A stretch of DNA of 34,992 nt, taken from NCBI GenBank assembly GCA_036406475.1, contig DASXBA010000143.1, positions 1 through 34,992 of the forward strand, given 5' to 3'. Below the pieces are notes generated by a model. That model was not told the DNA's origin. It ran no database searches and saw only the letters and a list, made by a program, of their open reading frames with translations. How positions within the stretch are numbered: the stretch's first letter is position 1; each line of letters begins with the position of its first letter. This document shows, piece by piece, positions 16,506 to 23,873 of the stretch. Source of the DNA: DASXBA01 sp036406475. Lineage in GTDB: Bacteria > Actinomycetota > Thermoleophilia > Solirubrobacterales > Thermoleophilaceae. Both the position numbers and the translations under genes were made by a program.

Positions 16506-17375
16506 ATGCCAGAGGTCGCGGTCGTCACGGACAGCACGGCCAACCTGCCTCCGGAGCTCATCGAGAAGCACGGGCTCGAGGTCGTTCCCCTGTACATCGT
16601 CTTCGGGGGCGATCGGACCGTCCGCGAGACGGAGATCACGGACTACCCGGCGTTCTTCGAGGAGCTCCGCCAGGCGGAGTCGCTGCCCACCACCTCCCAG
16701 CCGTCGGTGGGCGACTTCGCCACCGTCTACGAGCCCCTGCTGGCGGAGGGCAGGGAGATCGTCTCGGTTCACATCTCGGCGGGCCTGTCGGGCACCGCCG
16801 AGTCCGCCCGTCAGGCCGCGCAGGGTCTCGAGCGCGAGGGCAAGGGAGGAGAGCGCGTGCGCGTGATCGACTCGAGGACGGTGGCCGGCGGGCTCGGCCT
16901 GATGTGCCTCGCCGCCGCCACCGCCGCGACCGGCGGCGCCGACGCGGCCGCGGTGGAGCAGCGGGTCGAGGAGGCACGGGGCGAGCTCAAGATGTGGTTC
17001 GCGCTCGACACGCTCGAGTTCCTCAAGCGCGGCGGCCGCATCGGCGCGGCGAGCGCCTGGATCGGCTCGACGCTCAAGGTCAAGCCCATCCTCACCGTGG
17101 AGAGCGAGATGGCCCCGGTCGAGCGGGTGCGCACGAGCTCGCGGATGTTCGAGCGGATGGTCGACTACGCGCGCCAGCGTCACGACTCGGGGGCCGACGG
17201 CTGGGCCGTCCAGCACATCAATGCGCCCGAGCAGGCGGGGCGGCTGGTCGAGCGCTGCCGCGAGGTCTTCGGCTGCGAGCCCGTGATGGTGAGCGAGATC
17301 GGGCCGGTGCTGTCCGCGCACACGGGCCCGGGCCTCCTGGGCGTCGGCTCGGTTCCCACTCGCTTCCTCGAGTAG
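16506..17375 (+). CDS. DegV family fatty-acid-binding protein
   Basis: A 289-aa DegV protein. These bind a fatty acid, and in Firmicutes (FakB) they present it to a kinase. Signatures: VAVVTDSTANLPPELIEKHGLEVVPLYIVFGG at the N-terminus, SLPTTSQPSVGDF with the ligand-contacting TSQPS, IVSVHISAGLSGT, VRVIDSRTVAGGLG, ALDTLEFLKRGGRIG, and the C-terminal SEIGPVLSAHTGPGLLGVG with the His that contacts the carboxylate. The protein is full length. It is divergent from the DksA-like gene (40 bp between starts), and the permease gene follows 30 bp downstream. No FakA kinase is in the window. Confidence 0.94.
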   Translation: MPEVAVVTDSTANLPPELIEKHGLEVVPLYIVFGGDRTVRETEITDYPAFFEELRQAESLPTTSQPSVGDFATVYEPLLAEGREIVSVHISAGLSGTAESARQAAQGLEREGKGGERVRVIDSRTVAGGLGLMCLAAATAATGGADAAAVEQRVEEARGELKMWFALDTLEFLKRGGRIGAASAWIGSTLKVKPILTVESEMAPVERVRTSSRMFERMVDYARQRHDSGADGWAVQHINAPEQAGRLVERCREVFGCEPVMVSEIGPVLSAHTGPGLLGVGSVPTRFLE

Positions 17376-17405
17376 GCGTCCGGCCCCGCCACCACACTCG
17401 GCGCC

Positions 17406-18497
17406 GTGGCCGATGCCCCGGTCAGGTCGATCGCGCGCACCGTGTTCGTCGTCGTCGCGATCGTCCTCCTGCTCTACCTCATCTATCTGCTGCGCAAGCC
17501 GATCGGCTGGGTCTGCATCGCGGTGTTCCTGGCCGTGGCGCTGTCCGGGCCGGTGAACGCGCTCAATCGCCACATGCGGCGCGGGTTCGCCATCGCGATC
17601 GTCTACATCGGGCTGCTCTCGGTACCGATCATCCTCGGCGCGCTGATCGTGCCGCCGTTCGTCCGCGAGGGCAACAACGCCGCGCACGACGCACCCAAGT
17701 ACGCGGACGACGTGACCAGGTACGTCGAGAAGAACAAGTCGCTACGCAAGCTCAACGACGACTACGACATCACGGACAAGCTCCAGCAGGAGGCGGGCAA
17801 GCTGCCCAACAAGCTGGGCGGGGCGGCCAAGACACTCCGCGACGTCGGCGTCGGGATCGTCAACTCGGTCTTCGCGCTCGTCACGATCCTGATCCTCACC
17901 GCGTTCCTGCTGGGCAGCGGGCCGCGCTGGATCGAGGGGTTACTCCAGCTACAGCCCCCCGGGCGCCGGGCCCGCATGGAGCGGGCGCTTCGGCACATGG
18001 CGCGGGCCGTGGGCGGCTACGTGGCGGGGGTGCTGCTCCAGGCCACGATCGCCGGGATCCTCACCTACATCGTGCTGACGATCCTCGGCGTCCCCTTCCG
18101 GGCGCCGCTGGCGGTGCTCGTGTTCCTGTTCGACCTGATCCCGCTCGTGGGGGCCACGATCGCCGCGGTGATCGTCGGGATCGTGACGGTCTTCAGCGAC
18201 TTTCCGACGGTCACGATCATCTGGGTCGTCTGGTCGATCGTCTACCAGCAGGTCGAGAACACGGTCATTCAGCCCCGCATCCAGGCGCGCACCGTTCAGG
18301 TCCACCCCTTCATCGTCCTTGTATCGGTGCTGTTCGGAGCGACTCTGCTCGGGATCGTCGGCGCCCTCGTGGCCATCCCGGTGGCCGCGTCGATCCAGAT
18401 CGTGCTGCGCGAGTGGTGGGCCTACCGCCGCAGCGTCGAGATGGCCTCCGAGGGCGGGCCGCCTCCGCCCGAGGTGCCCGCGGGCGCCGTCGCCTAG
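17406..18497 (+). CDS. AI-2E family transporter (TqsA/PerM-like)
   Basis: A 363-aa polytopic protein of the AI-2E/UPF0118 family. Hydrophobic segments start at VFVVVAIVLLLYLIYLL, then WVCIAVFLAVALSGP and FAIAIVYIGLLSVPIILGALI. A soluble loop (about 95-140) is followed by VNSVFALVTILILTAFLLGSG, a cluster of C-terminal helices with the family motif PFRAPLAVLVFLFDLIPLVGATIAA, and the YQQVENTVIQPRIQARTVQVHPF signature. The name is historical: members export varied small molecules or ions, so autoinducer transport is not implied. Start is GTG at 17406. It may be cotranscribed with degV upstream and with the degenerate HtrA downstream (42 bp gap). Confidence 0.93.
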   Translation: MADAPVRSIARTVFVVVAIVLLLYLIYLLRKPIGWVCIAVFLAVALSGPVNALNRHMRRGFAIAIVYIGLLSVPIILGALIVPPFVREGNNAAHDAPKYADDVTRYVEKNKSLRKLNDDYDITDKLQQEAGKLPNKLGGAAKTLRDVGVGIVNSVFALVTILILTAFLLGSGPRWIEGLLQLQPPGRRARMERALRHMARAVGGYVAGVLLQATIAGILTYIVLTILGVPFRAPLAVLVFLFDLIPLVGATIAAVIVGIVTVFSDFPTVTIIWVVWSIVYQQVENTVIQPRIQARTVQVHPFIVLVSVLFGATLLGIVGALVAIPVAASIQIVLREWWAYRRSVEMASEGGPPPPEVPAGAVA

Positions 18498-18539
18498 CAG
18501 CGACAACCGGGCGCGACCCGTCTGCCACGATGCGGCGTC

Positions 18540-19568
18540 GTGCCACGATCGCTGCTTGCCACCGGCGCCGTCGCCGCCTGCATCGCGCTGGTCGTGGCGG
18601 CTGCGCTCGCGCTGGCGGGCGCGCTCGACGACAACGGCTCCCCGCCGCCCCCGGACGCCTCTGCGCAGAGCAGCGGGGACACCGGCAGGGCGGTTGACCG
18701 CGTCCGCCCGGGCATGGCGCTCGTCACCGCCTCGCACGGCAGCTCGGGCTCGGGCTTCATGATCGACAGCGCGGGCCACATCCTCACCACACGCCGGCTT
18801 GTGGCCAATCGCGGCAGCATCGTCGTGCGCGCCGAGGGCGCGAACGGGCCGATCCGCGCCGAGATCGTCGGCTCGGACCCGTCCACCGACATCGCCGTGC
18901 TCAAGATCCCCCGCGACGACGCGCGTGAGCTGCAGCCGCTCCGCCTGGCGGCCGACGGCGACGCCATCCGGGTTGGCGAGCCGGTGGCGGCGGTGGGCAC
19001 GCCTTTCGGGCTCGGCGGCACCGTGACCGCGGGGGTCGTGTCGGCCCTCGACCAGAAGGCCGGCAGACTGCCGATCGACGGCACGACCCGGACCGATGCG
19101 GCCACCGGGCCCGGCAACGCCGGGGGGCCGCTCGTCGACGCCAGCGGCACGGTCGTGGGCCTCAACCTCGACGGGGGCGACTCGAACGGCTACGCCGTGC
19201 CCAGCGACACGGTGCGCGCGGTGGTCGACAAGATCGAGTCGGACGGCACCCTCCACGTTCCCTACCTGGGCATGACCACCGCCCCGCTCACCCCGGGGCT
19301 CGCCGAGTTGCTCGGGCTCGACGTGGAGCACGGTCTCGTCGTGCAGTCGGTGGCGCCCGGCGGGCCGGCCGACCGGGCCGGCCTCGTCGGAGCGAGCCCG
19401 GGCCATCCGGCCGGCGACGTGGTGACCGCGATCGACCGCGAGCAGGTGCGCGTGCCGCGCGACGCCAACGAGGCGGTTTCGGACCGCAAGCCGGGCCAGC
19501 GCGTCCTCATCCAGCTCGTGCGCGGGCACAAGCAGCTGCGCGTCCGCCTGACGCTCGGTCGCTACTAG
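18540..19568 (+). CDS. HtrA/DegP-like PDZ protein lacking catalytic His and Ser (pseudoprotease)
   Basis: A 342-aa membrane-anchored or exported HtrA homologue. Residues 8-28 are a hydrophobic anchor, then a short disordered linker, a trypsin-like domain (about 52-230) and a C-terminal PDZ domain (about 250-340, GLVVQSVAPGGPADRAGL). Alignment to the usual motifs shows ILTTRRLV in place of ILTNAHVV, so His is Arg86. STDIAVLKI retains Asp117. PGNAGGPLVD replaces PGNSGGPLVN, so Ser is Ala194. The fold-defining residues around these sites are well kept, which argues for a maintained, non-cleaving binding function rather than decay. GTG start at 18540. It may be in an operon with the AI-2E-type permease. 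Confidence 0.9.
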   Translation: MPRSLLATGAVAACIALVVAAALALAGALDDNGSPPPPDASAQSSGDTGRAVDRVRPGMALVTASHGSSGSGFMIDSAGHILTTRRLVANRGSIVVRAEGANGPIRAEIVGSDPSTDIAVLKIPRDDARELQPLRLAADGDAIRVGEPVAAVGTPFGLGGTVTAGVVSALDQKAGRLPIDGTTRTDAATGPGNAGGPLVDASGTVVGLNLDGGDSNGYAVPSDTVRAVVDKIESDGTLHVPYLGMTTAPLTPGLAELLGLDVEHGLVVQSVAPGGPADRAGLVGASPGHPAGDVVTAIDREQVRVPRDANEAVSDRKPGQRVLIQLVRGHKQLRVRLTLGRY

Positions 19569-19798
19569 CGGCGCCGGCGGCGGAAGAGCGAGACCGTGGC
19601 GGCCACGCCGCCGCCGATCACGAAGCCCGCCACGGCTGCGCTCACCAGCGCGGTCTGCCGGTTGCGCGACAGCTGGCCGCGCCAGTTGGTGAGCTCGGTG
19701 ACCTTCGAGCGGAGGTCATTGACGGAGAAGGCGAGCTCGCGCCGCGTCTCCTCGATCTGGGTGCGGATCTCCCCGGGGCTGCGGGCCTCGGCCGACAT
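19565..19798 (-). CDS. DUF3618 family membrane-associated protein
   Basis: A 77-aa protein with the DUF3618 pattern SPGEIRTQIEETRRELAFSVNDLRSKV, a predicted amphipathic helix, followed by one transmembrane segment (TALVSAAVAGFVIGGGVAATVSLF) and an Arg-rich end. These proteins accompany holin-family membrane proteins in many actinobacteria. The ATG overlaps the holin-family stop by one base (TGATG). Probably structural or stress-related at the inner membrane; not characterised. Confidence 0.85.
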   Translation of the reverse strand: MSAEARSPGEIRTQIEETRRELAFSVNDLRSKVTELTNWRGQLSRNRQTALVSAAVAGFVIGGGVAATVSLFRRRRR

Positions 19799-20262
19799 CA
19801 GGTGGCGCCCTTCTCGAGCGTGCGAGCCACCTGGTCGCGCTCGATCGCCTGCCGGTCGAACTCCTCGCGCGTGCGCTTGGCCTCCTCGATCGCCATGTCG
19901 GGCGTGGGCGGCGAACCGCGCTTGAGCCAGCGAACCGCCAGGCCACCGGCGATCGCGGCGAACATCACGAGCAGGCCGGTGACGATCGCGAACCCTGCCC
20001 AGATCGCGGTCTGGATGTCGAGCAGGTCGTTGATGAACCAGGCCAGTGCGTGGAGGAACATGAAGAACGCGAAGAGCAGGAAGATTCCCGCGGCGACGCC
20101 CACGCCCGCGGCGCGGCCGAGGCTCGAGACCTTCTCCTTGACCTCCGCCTTGGCGAGCTCGATCTCCTCGCGGACGAGAAGCGAGGCCTTCTCGGAGACG
20201 TCGCTGACGATGTCGCCGAGACTCTTCTCGGCGCTGTCTGGCGGCTTCGTGCCGTTGCTCAT
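19798..20262 (-). CDS. Phage-holin-family (holin 3_6-like) membrane protein
   Basis: A 154-aa protein with an N-terminal helical stretch (LGDIVSDVSEKASLLVREEIELAKAEVKEKV), two transmembrane segments forming a hairpin (GVGVAAGIFLLFAFFMFLHALAWFI and AIWAGFAIVTGLLVMFAAIAGGLAV), and a charged C-terminus. This matches the putative actinobacterial holin-III/YqjE-like family. Despite the name, most are ordinary chromosomal membrane proteins; there are no endolysin or phage genes here. The start overlaps the stop of the 52-aa gene (ATGA), so it is coupled to it. Confidence 0.87.
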   Translation of the reverse strand: MSNGTKPPDSAEKSLGDIVSDVSEKASLLVREEIELAKAEVKEKVSSLGRAAGVGVAAGIFLLFAFFMFLHALAWFINDLLDIQTAIWAGFAIVTGLLVMFAAIAGGLAVRWLKRGSPPTPDMAIEEAKRTREEFDRQAIERDQVARTLEKGAT

Positions 20263-20417
20263 CTCCCGATCCTTTTCAGGAGCTGCGCCAGCGCAAACCC
20301 ACCGACGAACGCGCCCGCCACGAACAGCTCGGGGCGCTCCGCGATCGGATCGCTGTTGGAGTGCGTGTCCGGCTCCACCACGGGTGTGCCGGACGGTGGC
20401 GTTTCCTGCTCGGGCAT
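20259..20417 (-). CDS. Small membrane protein (52 aa) upstream of the holin-family gene
   Basis: A 52-residue product starting with ATG at 20417. A disordered acidic/Pro-rich N-terminus (MPEQETPPSGTPVVEPD) precedes one hydrophobic segment (PELFVAGAFVGGFALAQLLKRIGR). Its start overlaps the stop of the 45-aa gene by one base, and its stop overlaps the holin-family ATG by four. This precise packing supports a real gene. No family recognised; probably a subunit or regulator of the neighbouring membrane proteins. Confidence 0.72.
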   Translation of the reverse strand: MPEQETPPSGTPVVEPDTHSNSDPIAERPELFVAGAFVGGFALAQLLKRIGR

Positions 20418-20554
20418 CAGTCGACGGGCGGGTCTTCCTTGAACACCCTTACCCAGATCTCAGCCGCTATCCGGTTGGCCACGATCGTGGTGAGCGCGCC
20501 CACTCCGGCGAGCAGGCCGCTCCACATAAGCCGCTTGACGAGCTCGTTGTCCAT
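20417..20554 (-). CDS. Small membrane protein (45 aa), DUF4235-like
   Basis: A 45-residue product from ATG at 20554: a short charged N-terminus, one hydrophobic segment (MWSGLLAGVGALTTIVANRIA), then AAEIWVRVFKEDPPVD. The helix followed by a W-x(n)-DPP end resembles a trimmed version of actinobacterial DUF4235 membrane proteins found beside holin/DUF3618 genes. It begins 10 bp after the TetR stop and overlaps the next gene by one base (TGATG). Family assignment is tentative. Confidence 0.68.
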   Translation of the reverse strand: MDNELVKRLMWSGLLAGVGALTTIVANRIAAEIWVRVFKEDPPVD

Positions 20555-20564
20555 GCGGACTGAT

Positions 20565-21185
20565 TCAACCAGAGAGGGCATCGACGGCGGGCGCTGCCTC
20601 CAACCCGCCGCAGATCGCCTCGACCACGAGGCCCTTCGCCCGCTCGAACTCCTCCGCGGTCTCCGGCACGAGGTCGAAGATCCAGCCGGAGAGGAGCTGC
20701 TCGATCGCGCCGTAGAAGAACATCGCCGCGAACTCGGCGGGGATGTCCGACTTGAAGGAGCCCTGCTCGCGTCCGCCCTCGACGATCTGCGCGATCCCCC
20801 GGTAGGCCTCCTGGATCGTCTCGAGGTGGACGGCGCCGAACGAGTGCGCCGAGCGCGTGACCTCGACGATGATCACCTTCATCAGGTCCGGGTCGTGGCG
20901 GTAGGAGTCGATGATGAAGCCCGCCACCTCGTAGAGCTTCTCGCGAGCCGTGAGCTCCTTGCCGTCGATCTCGGCGATCGCGTCGAGCATGATCTGCCAG
21001 CGCTCGACGAAGAGCGTGTTGAGGATCTCCTCCTTGGACTCGAAGTAGTGGTAGACGAGCCCGTAGGCGACGCCCGCCTCGTCGGCGACGTCCGAGACGC
21101 GGCAGTGGTGGAAGCCGCGGCGGGCGAACACCCTGACGGCGGCGTCGAGGATCAGCCGGCGCTTGTCGGTCCGCTGGCCGGCCAC
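20565..21185 (-). CDS. TetR family transcriptional regulator
   Basis: A 206-aa TetR repressor. The N-terminal HTH is clear: RRLILDAAVRVFARRGFHHCRVSDVADEAGVAYGLVYHYFESKEEIL. The C-terminal helices (about 60-200) resemble FadR/AcrR-type acyl-CoA- or hydrophobic-ligand-binding regulators (VAGFIIDSYRHDPDLMKVIIVEVTRS). The GTG start overlaps the nitrilase stop by one base (TAGTG). It sits inside an apparent operon with a palindrome just upstream of the first gene, so autoregulation of the whole set is likely. Ligand unknown. Confidence 0.94.
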   Translation of the reverse strand: MAGQRTDKRRLILDAAVRVFARRGFHHCRVSDVADEAGVAYGLVYHYFESKEEILNTLFVERWQIMLDAIAEIDGKELTAREKLYEVAGFIIDSYRHDPDLMKVIIVEVTRSAHSFGAVHLETIQEAYRGIAQIVEGGREQGSFKSDIPAEFAAMFFYGAIEQLLSGWIFDLVPETAEEFERAKGLVVEAICGGLEAAPAVDALSG

Positions 21186-22012
21186 TAGACGACGACCTCC
21201 TCGGGCCAGCGATAGGCGCCCGGCACGCGGTTGGCGAGGCTCGGCAGCTTCTCCCGCACCTCGTCCTGGCGCGCGAGGTCGAGGTCGGCGGCGACGAAGG
21301 TCTCCTCGTCGGGGGCCGTGGCCAGCACCTCGCCCCAGGCATCGACGATCACGGAGCCGCCGAAGCTCTCCTTGTCCTCGGGGTGGACACCGATCTGGTC
21401 GGCTGCCACGACGAAGGCCTGGTTCTCGATCGCCCGGGCCCTGATCAGCAGCTCCCAGTGCGCCTGGCCCGTGACCTTGGTGAAGGCCGCCGGGATCGTG
21501 ATCACGCGCGCGCCCCTGATCGCCAGGATCCGGTAGAGCTCGGGGAAGCGGAGGTCGTAACAGACCGTGAGCCCGAGCGGGAGGCCGCCGGCGTCGCTCA
21601 CGACGATCTCGTCGCCGGCTTCCTCGGAGTCCGACTCACGGTAGACCTGGCCGCCCACCTCGACGTCGAACATGTGGATCTTTCGGTAGACGGCCTTGAC
21701 CTCACCGCCGGGGCCGACGTGGACCGAGGTGTTCGAGAGCTTGTCGCGGCCCTCGCGGCGCTCGACGATCGAGCCTGCCACCAGGTCGACCCCCAGCTCG
21801 GCCGCGGTCTCGCGCGCCCAGCCGATGGTGGGCCCGTCCAGGGTCTCGGCGCCCTCCCGGTAGTGCTCGGGTGTGCCGATGACGTTGAATTTCTCCGGCA
21901 GGACGATCAGGTCGGCCCCGTCGCCCGCCGCCTCCCGGGTGAGCCGGTCGGCAGTGGCGAGGTTCCTCTCCTTGTCCTCCGTCGAGTTGAGTTGAACGGC
22001 CGCTGCGCGCAC
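21185..22012 (-). CDS. Carbon-nitrogen hydrolase, Nit1/omega-amidase-like
   Basis: A 275-aa nitrilase-superfamily amidase with a full catalytic set: Glu40 in IVLPEKFN, Lys111 in YRKIHMFD, Cys151 in TVCYDLRFPELYR. The MFDVEVGG motif and length resemble the Nit1/Nit2 branch, where known members hydrolyse deaminated glutathione or alpha-keto-acid amides. The GTG at 22012 is preceded by GGGGAGG. It is the first gene of the probable operon continuing through TetR and the small membrane proteins, and the stop shares a base with the tetR start. The exact amide is not deducible. Confidence 0.93.
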   Translation of the reverse strand: MRAAAVQLNSTEDKERNLATADRLTREAAGDGADLIVLPEKFNVIGTPEHYREGAETLDGPTIGWARETAAELGVDLVAGSIVERREGRDKLSNTSVHVGPGGEVKAVYRKIHMFDVEVGGQVYRESDSEEAGDEIVVSDAGGLPLGLTVCYDLRFPELYRILAIRGARVITIPAAFTKVTGQAHWELLIRARAIENQAFVVAADQIGVHPEDKESFGGSVIVDAWGEVLATAPDEETFVAADLDLARQDEVREKLPSLANRVPGAYRWPEEVVV

Positions 22013-22034
22013 CGATCCTCCCCTCGCAAGCGCA

Positions 22035-22062
22035 TTGACTGACTAGTCAATCTGGGATTGTA
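22035..22062 (-). promoter_or_regulatory. TetR-type operator palindrome with promoter -10 box for the nitrilase-TetR operon
   Basis: TTGACT-GACT-AGTCAA (22035-22050) is a perfect 6-4-6 inverted repeat 22 bp upstream of the nitrilase start. On the minus strand a -10-like TACAAT lies at 22062-22057, placing the palindrome over the expected transcription start. That is where a repressor such as the operon's own TetR would block initiation. No convincing -35 is seen. The site is also 55 bp upstream of the divergent deacetylase gene, so it could affect both directions. Confidence 0.65.
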
Positions 22063-22104
22063 CCTGGGTCTCCGGCGGCCCCCCGCAGTTGTACGCTCAG
22101 GACG

Positions 22105-22965
22105 ATGGACTGGCCTCGGGGACGGGTAATGGCGGGAGCCGTGATCCTGGCCGCCGTGCTCGGCGCCGGCGCGATGGTTGCGGCCGGCCACAGCAGCAGC
22201 GACAAGCCGCAGCGCATCCGCGCCCAGGACTGGTCGACTGCGTCGCACCTCGCTGCCCGGGCCGTCCATAAGGGCTGGGAGCCGCACCGCGGACCGGTGC
22301 CGATCCTCATGTACCACGTGGTCGAGGCGCCGCGGGCGGGCGTGCCCAACCCGCTGCTCTACGTGGCCGGGAAGACCTTTGCCCGGGAGATGAGCTGGCT
22401 CGACCGCCACGGCTTCGAGGGCGTGACGCTGGACGAGGTGGAGAACGCCTGGGCCGGACGCGGTCTGCTCCCCAAGCGGCCGATCGTCGTCTCCTTCGAC
22501 GACGGCTACCGCAGCCAGGAGACCACCGCCATGCCCGTCCTCCGCCGCCACCACTGGCCGGGCGTGCTGAGCCTCACGCTCGGCAACATGAACGACCCCG
22601 GCGATCCGATCACCCCGAACCAGGTGCAGAAGCTGGTGGACGCGGGCTGGGAGCTCGCCTCGCACACGATCTCCCACGTCGACCTGCGCACGGTGAGCAA
22701 GCGCCGGCTGCGGCACGAGGTGCGCGACTCGCGGCGCATCATCCGCTACGTCTTCCGGGTGCCCGTCGACAACTTCACCTACCCCGCAGGCCTCTACAAC
22801 CGGCGCGACGTGGCGGCGGTGAAGGCGGCCGGCTACCGCGGCGCGATGGGGGTGGCGCCGGGGCTGGCCAAGCGCCGCGCTCCGTACGACCTACAGCGCA
22901 TCCGCGTCATCAACAGCATGGGCGTCCGCGGCCTGGCCGCGGAGCTGAAGAGCCTAGGCCTCTGA
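22105..22965 (+). CDS. Polysaccharide deacetylase (NodB-type), membrane-anchored or exported
   Basis: A 286-aa carbohydrate esterase 4 family protein. Residues 7-27 form a signal anchor (RVMAGAVILAAVLGAGAMVAAG). The catalytic domain starts with VPILMYHVVE, then SFDDGYRS holding the general base/metal Asp132-Asp133, and SHTISHVDL holding metal ligands His187 and His191. DNFTYPAGLYN is the family's third motif. The PILMYH start resembles PgaB/IcaB-type deacetylases, so a cell-wall or exopolysaccharide N-acetyl group is the likely target. The 3' end overlaps the convergent SDR gene by 12 bp. Confidence 0.93.
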   Translation: MDWPRGRVMAGAVILAAVLGAGAMVAAGHSSSDKPQRIRAQDWSTASHLAARAVHKGWEPHRGPVPILMYHVVEAPRAGVPNPLLYVAGKTFAREMSWLDRHGFEGVTLDEVENAWAGRGLLPKRPIVVSFDDGYRSQETTAMPVLRRHHWPGVLSLTLGNMNDPGDPITPNQVQKLVDAGWELASHTISHVDLRTVSKRRLRHEVRDSRRIIRYVFRVPVDNFTYPAGLYNRRDVAAVKAAGYRGAMGVAPGLAKRRAPYDLQRIRVINSMGVRGLAAELKSLGL

Positions 22966-23853
22966 CAGCCGCTCGACGGCGTCGGGCACGCCCTCGCGCG
23001 CGCTCGGATAGCGCGGCGACCAGTCGAGCTCGCGCTTGATCCGCGCGTTGGATGTGCGCGCCGAGCGCACGGTGGCCGCCACCGGCCCGGCCCCGGCCGC
23101 CAGGCGCGCGAGCGCCACCGGAACCCGCCGCGGCTTGCCGCGGCCAAGCGCGTCGGCGGTGAGCGCGATGAAGTCGTACATCCGGATCGGGTCGTCGTCG
23201 GCCACGTGATAGACGGCGCCGTCCGGCGCCCGCTCGACGGCGTCGGCGATCGCGGCCGCGACGTCCTCCACCCGCACCATGTCCCACCAGTTGTCGCCCT
23301 TGCCGACGACCACGAAGCGGCCGGGCTGCTTGAGCCGCGCCACGATCTCCTCCGCGTACCATCCGCCCGCGCCGTAGACGTGCCCGGGCCGGATCACCGC
23401 GTGCGGCAGCCCGGACTCGCGCAGCATGCGCTCGCCCTCCTGCTTCGAGCGCCCGTAGACCGTCTCCACGGGCAGCGGCTTGTCCTCCTCGAGCAGGTCG
23501 CCCTTGGCATCGCCGGTGACCACCGTGGAGACGAAGACCAGCTTCGGGGAGCCGGCCTCCTTGCAGGCGTCGATCAGGTGGCGCATGCCCGCCACGTTCA
23601 CCGCCGCGATCTTCTTGGCGTCGCGCTGGCTGCCGATCTCGGCGGCCAGGTGGGCCACGCAGTCGGGCCGCGTCTCGCTGAGCGCGGACTCGAGCGAGGC
23701 CGCCTCGGTGAGGTCGCCGGTCACCGCGGTCGTCCCCGGCGGCTCCGACCCGGGGCGGCGGACCATCGCCACCACGTCGTGCCCGCGCCCGGCGAGCTCC
23801 GCGCAGGCGGCGCGGCCCACGAACCCGCTCGCGCCGGTGACCAGGACCTTCAC
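22954..23853 (-). CDS. Extended SDR, NAD-dependent epimerase/dehydratase
   Basis: A 299-aa extended SDR with cofactor loop TGASGFVGR (residues 6-14), Ser region VFVSTVVTGD, and an intact active site Tyr133/Lys137 in VYGRSKQEGE. IRPGHVYGAGGWYAEEI and the WWDMVRVEDVAAAIADAV segment are typical of epimerase-like members acting on sugar nucleotides or sterol-like substrates. The GTG at 23853 is chosen because it begins MKVLVTGASG; the longer frame upstream is not conserved-looking. Its start is 20 bp from the divergent DUF2804-like gene. Substrate unknown. Confidence 0.91.
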   Translation of the reverse strand: MKVLVTGASGFVGRAACAELAGRGHDVVAMVRRPGSEPPGTTAVTGDLTEAASLESALSETRPDCVAHLAAEIGSQRDAKKIAAVNVAGMRHLIDACKEAGSPKLVFVSTVVTGDAKGDLLEEDKPLPVETVYGRSKQEGERMLRESGLPHAVIRPGHVYGAGGWYAEEIVARLKQPGRFVVVGKGDNWWDMVRVEDVAAAIADAVERAPDGAVYHVADDDPIRMYDFIALTADALGRGKPRRVPVALARLAAGAGPVAATVRSARTSNARIKRELDWSPRYPSAREGVPDAVERLSEA

Positions 23854-23873
23854 GGCGGTGCGAGCATAACCCC

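Noticed and set aside
16466..16639. N-terminal extension of the DksA-like gene into degV
   Set aside because: The extension would lie antisense to the degV start and has no family similarity; a TTG with a strong ribosome site at 16465 gives a normal-length protein.
19798..20262. Holin as a sign of prophage or lysis cassette
   Set aside because: No endolysin, integrase, portal or tail gene is near. This family is a common chromosomal membrane protein beside DUF3618 in actinobacteria.
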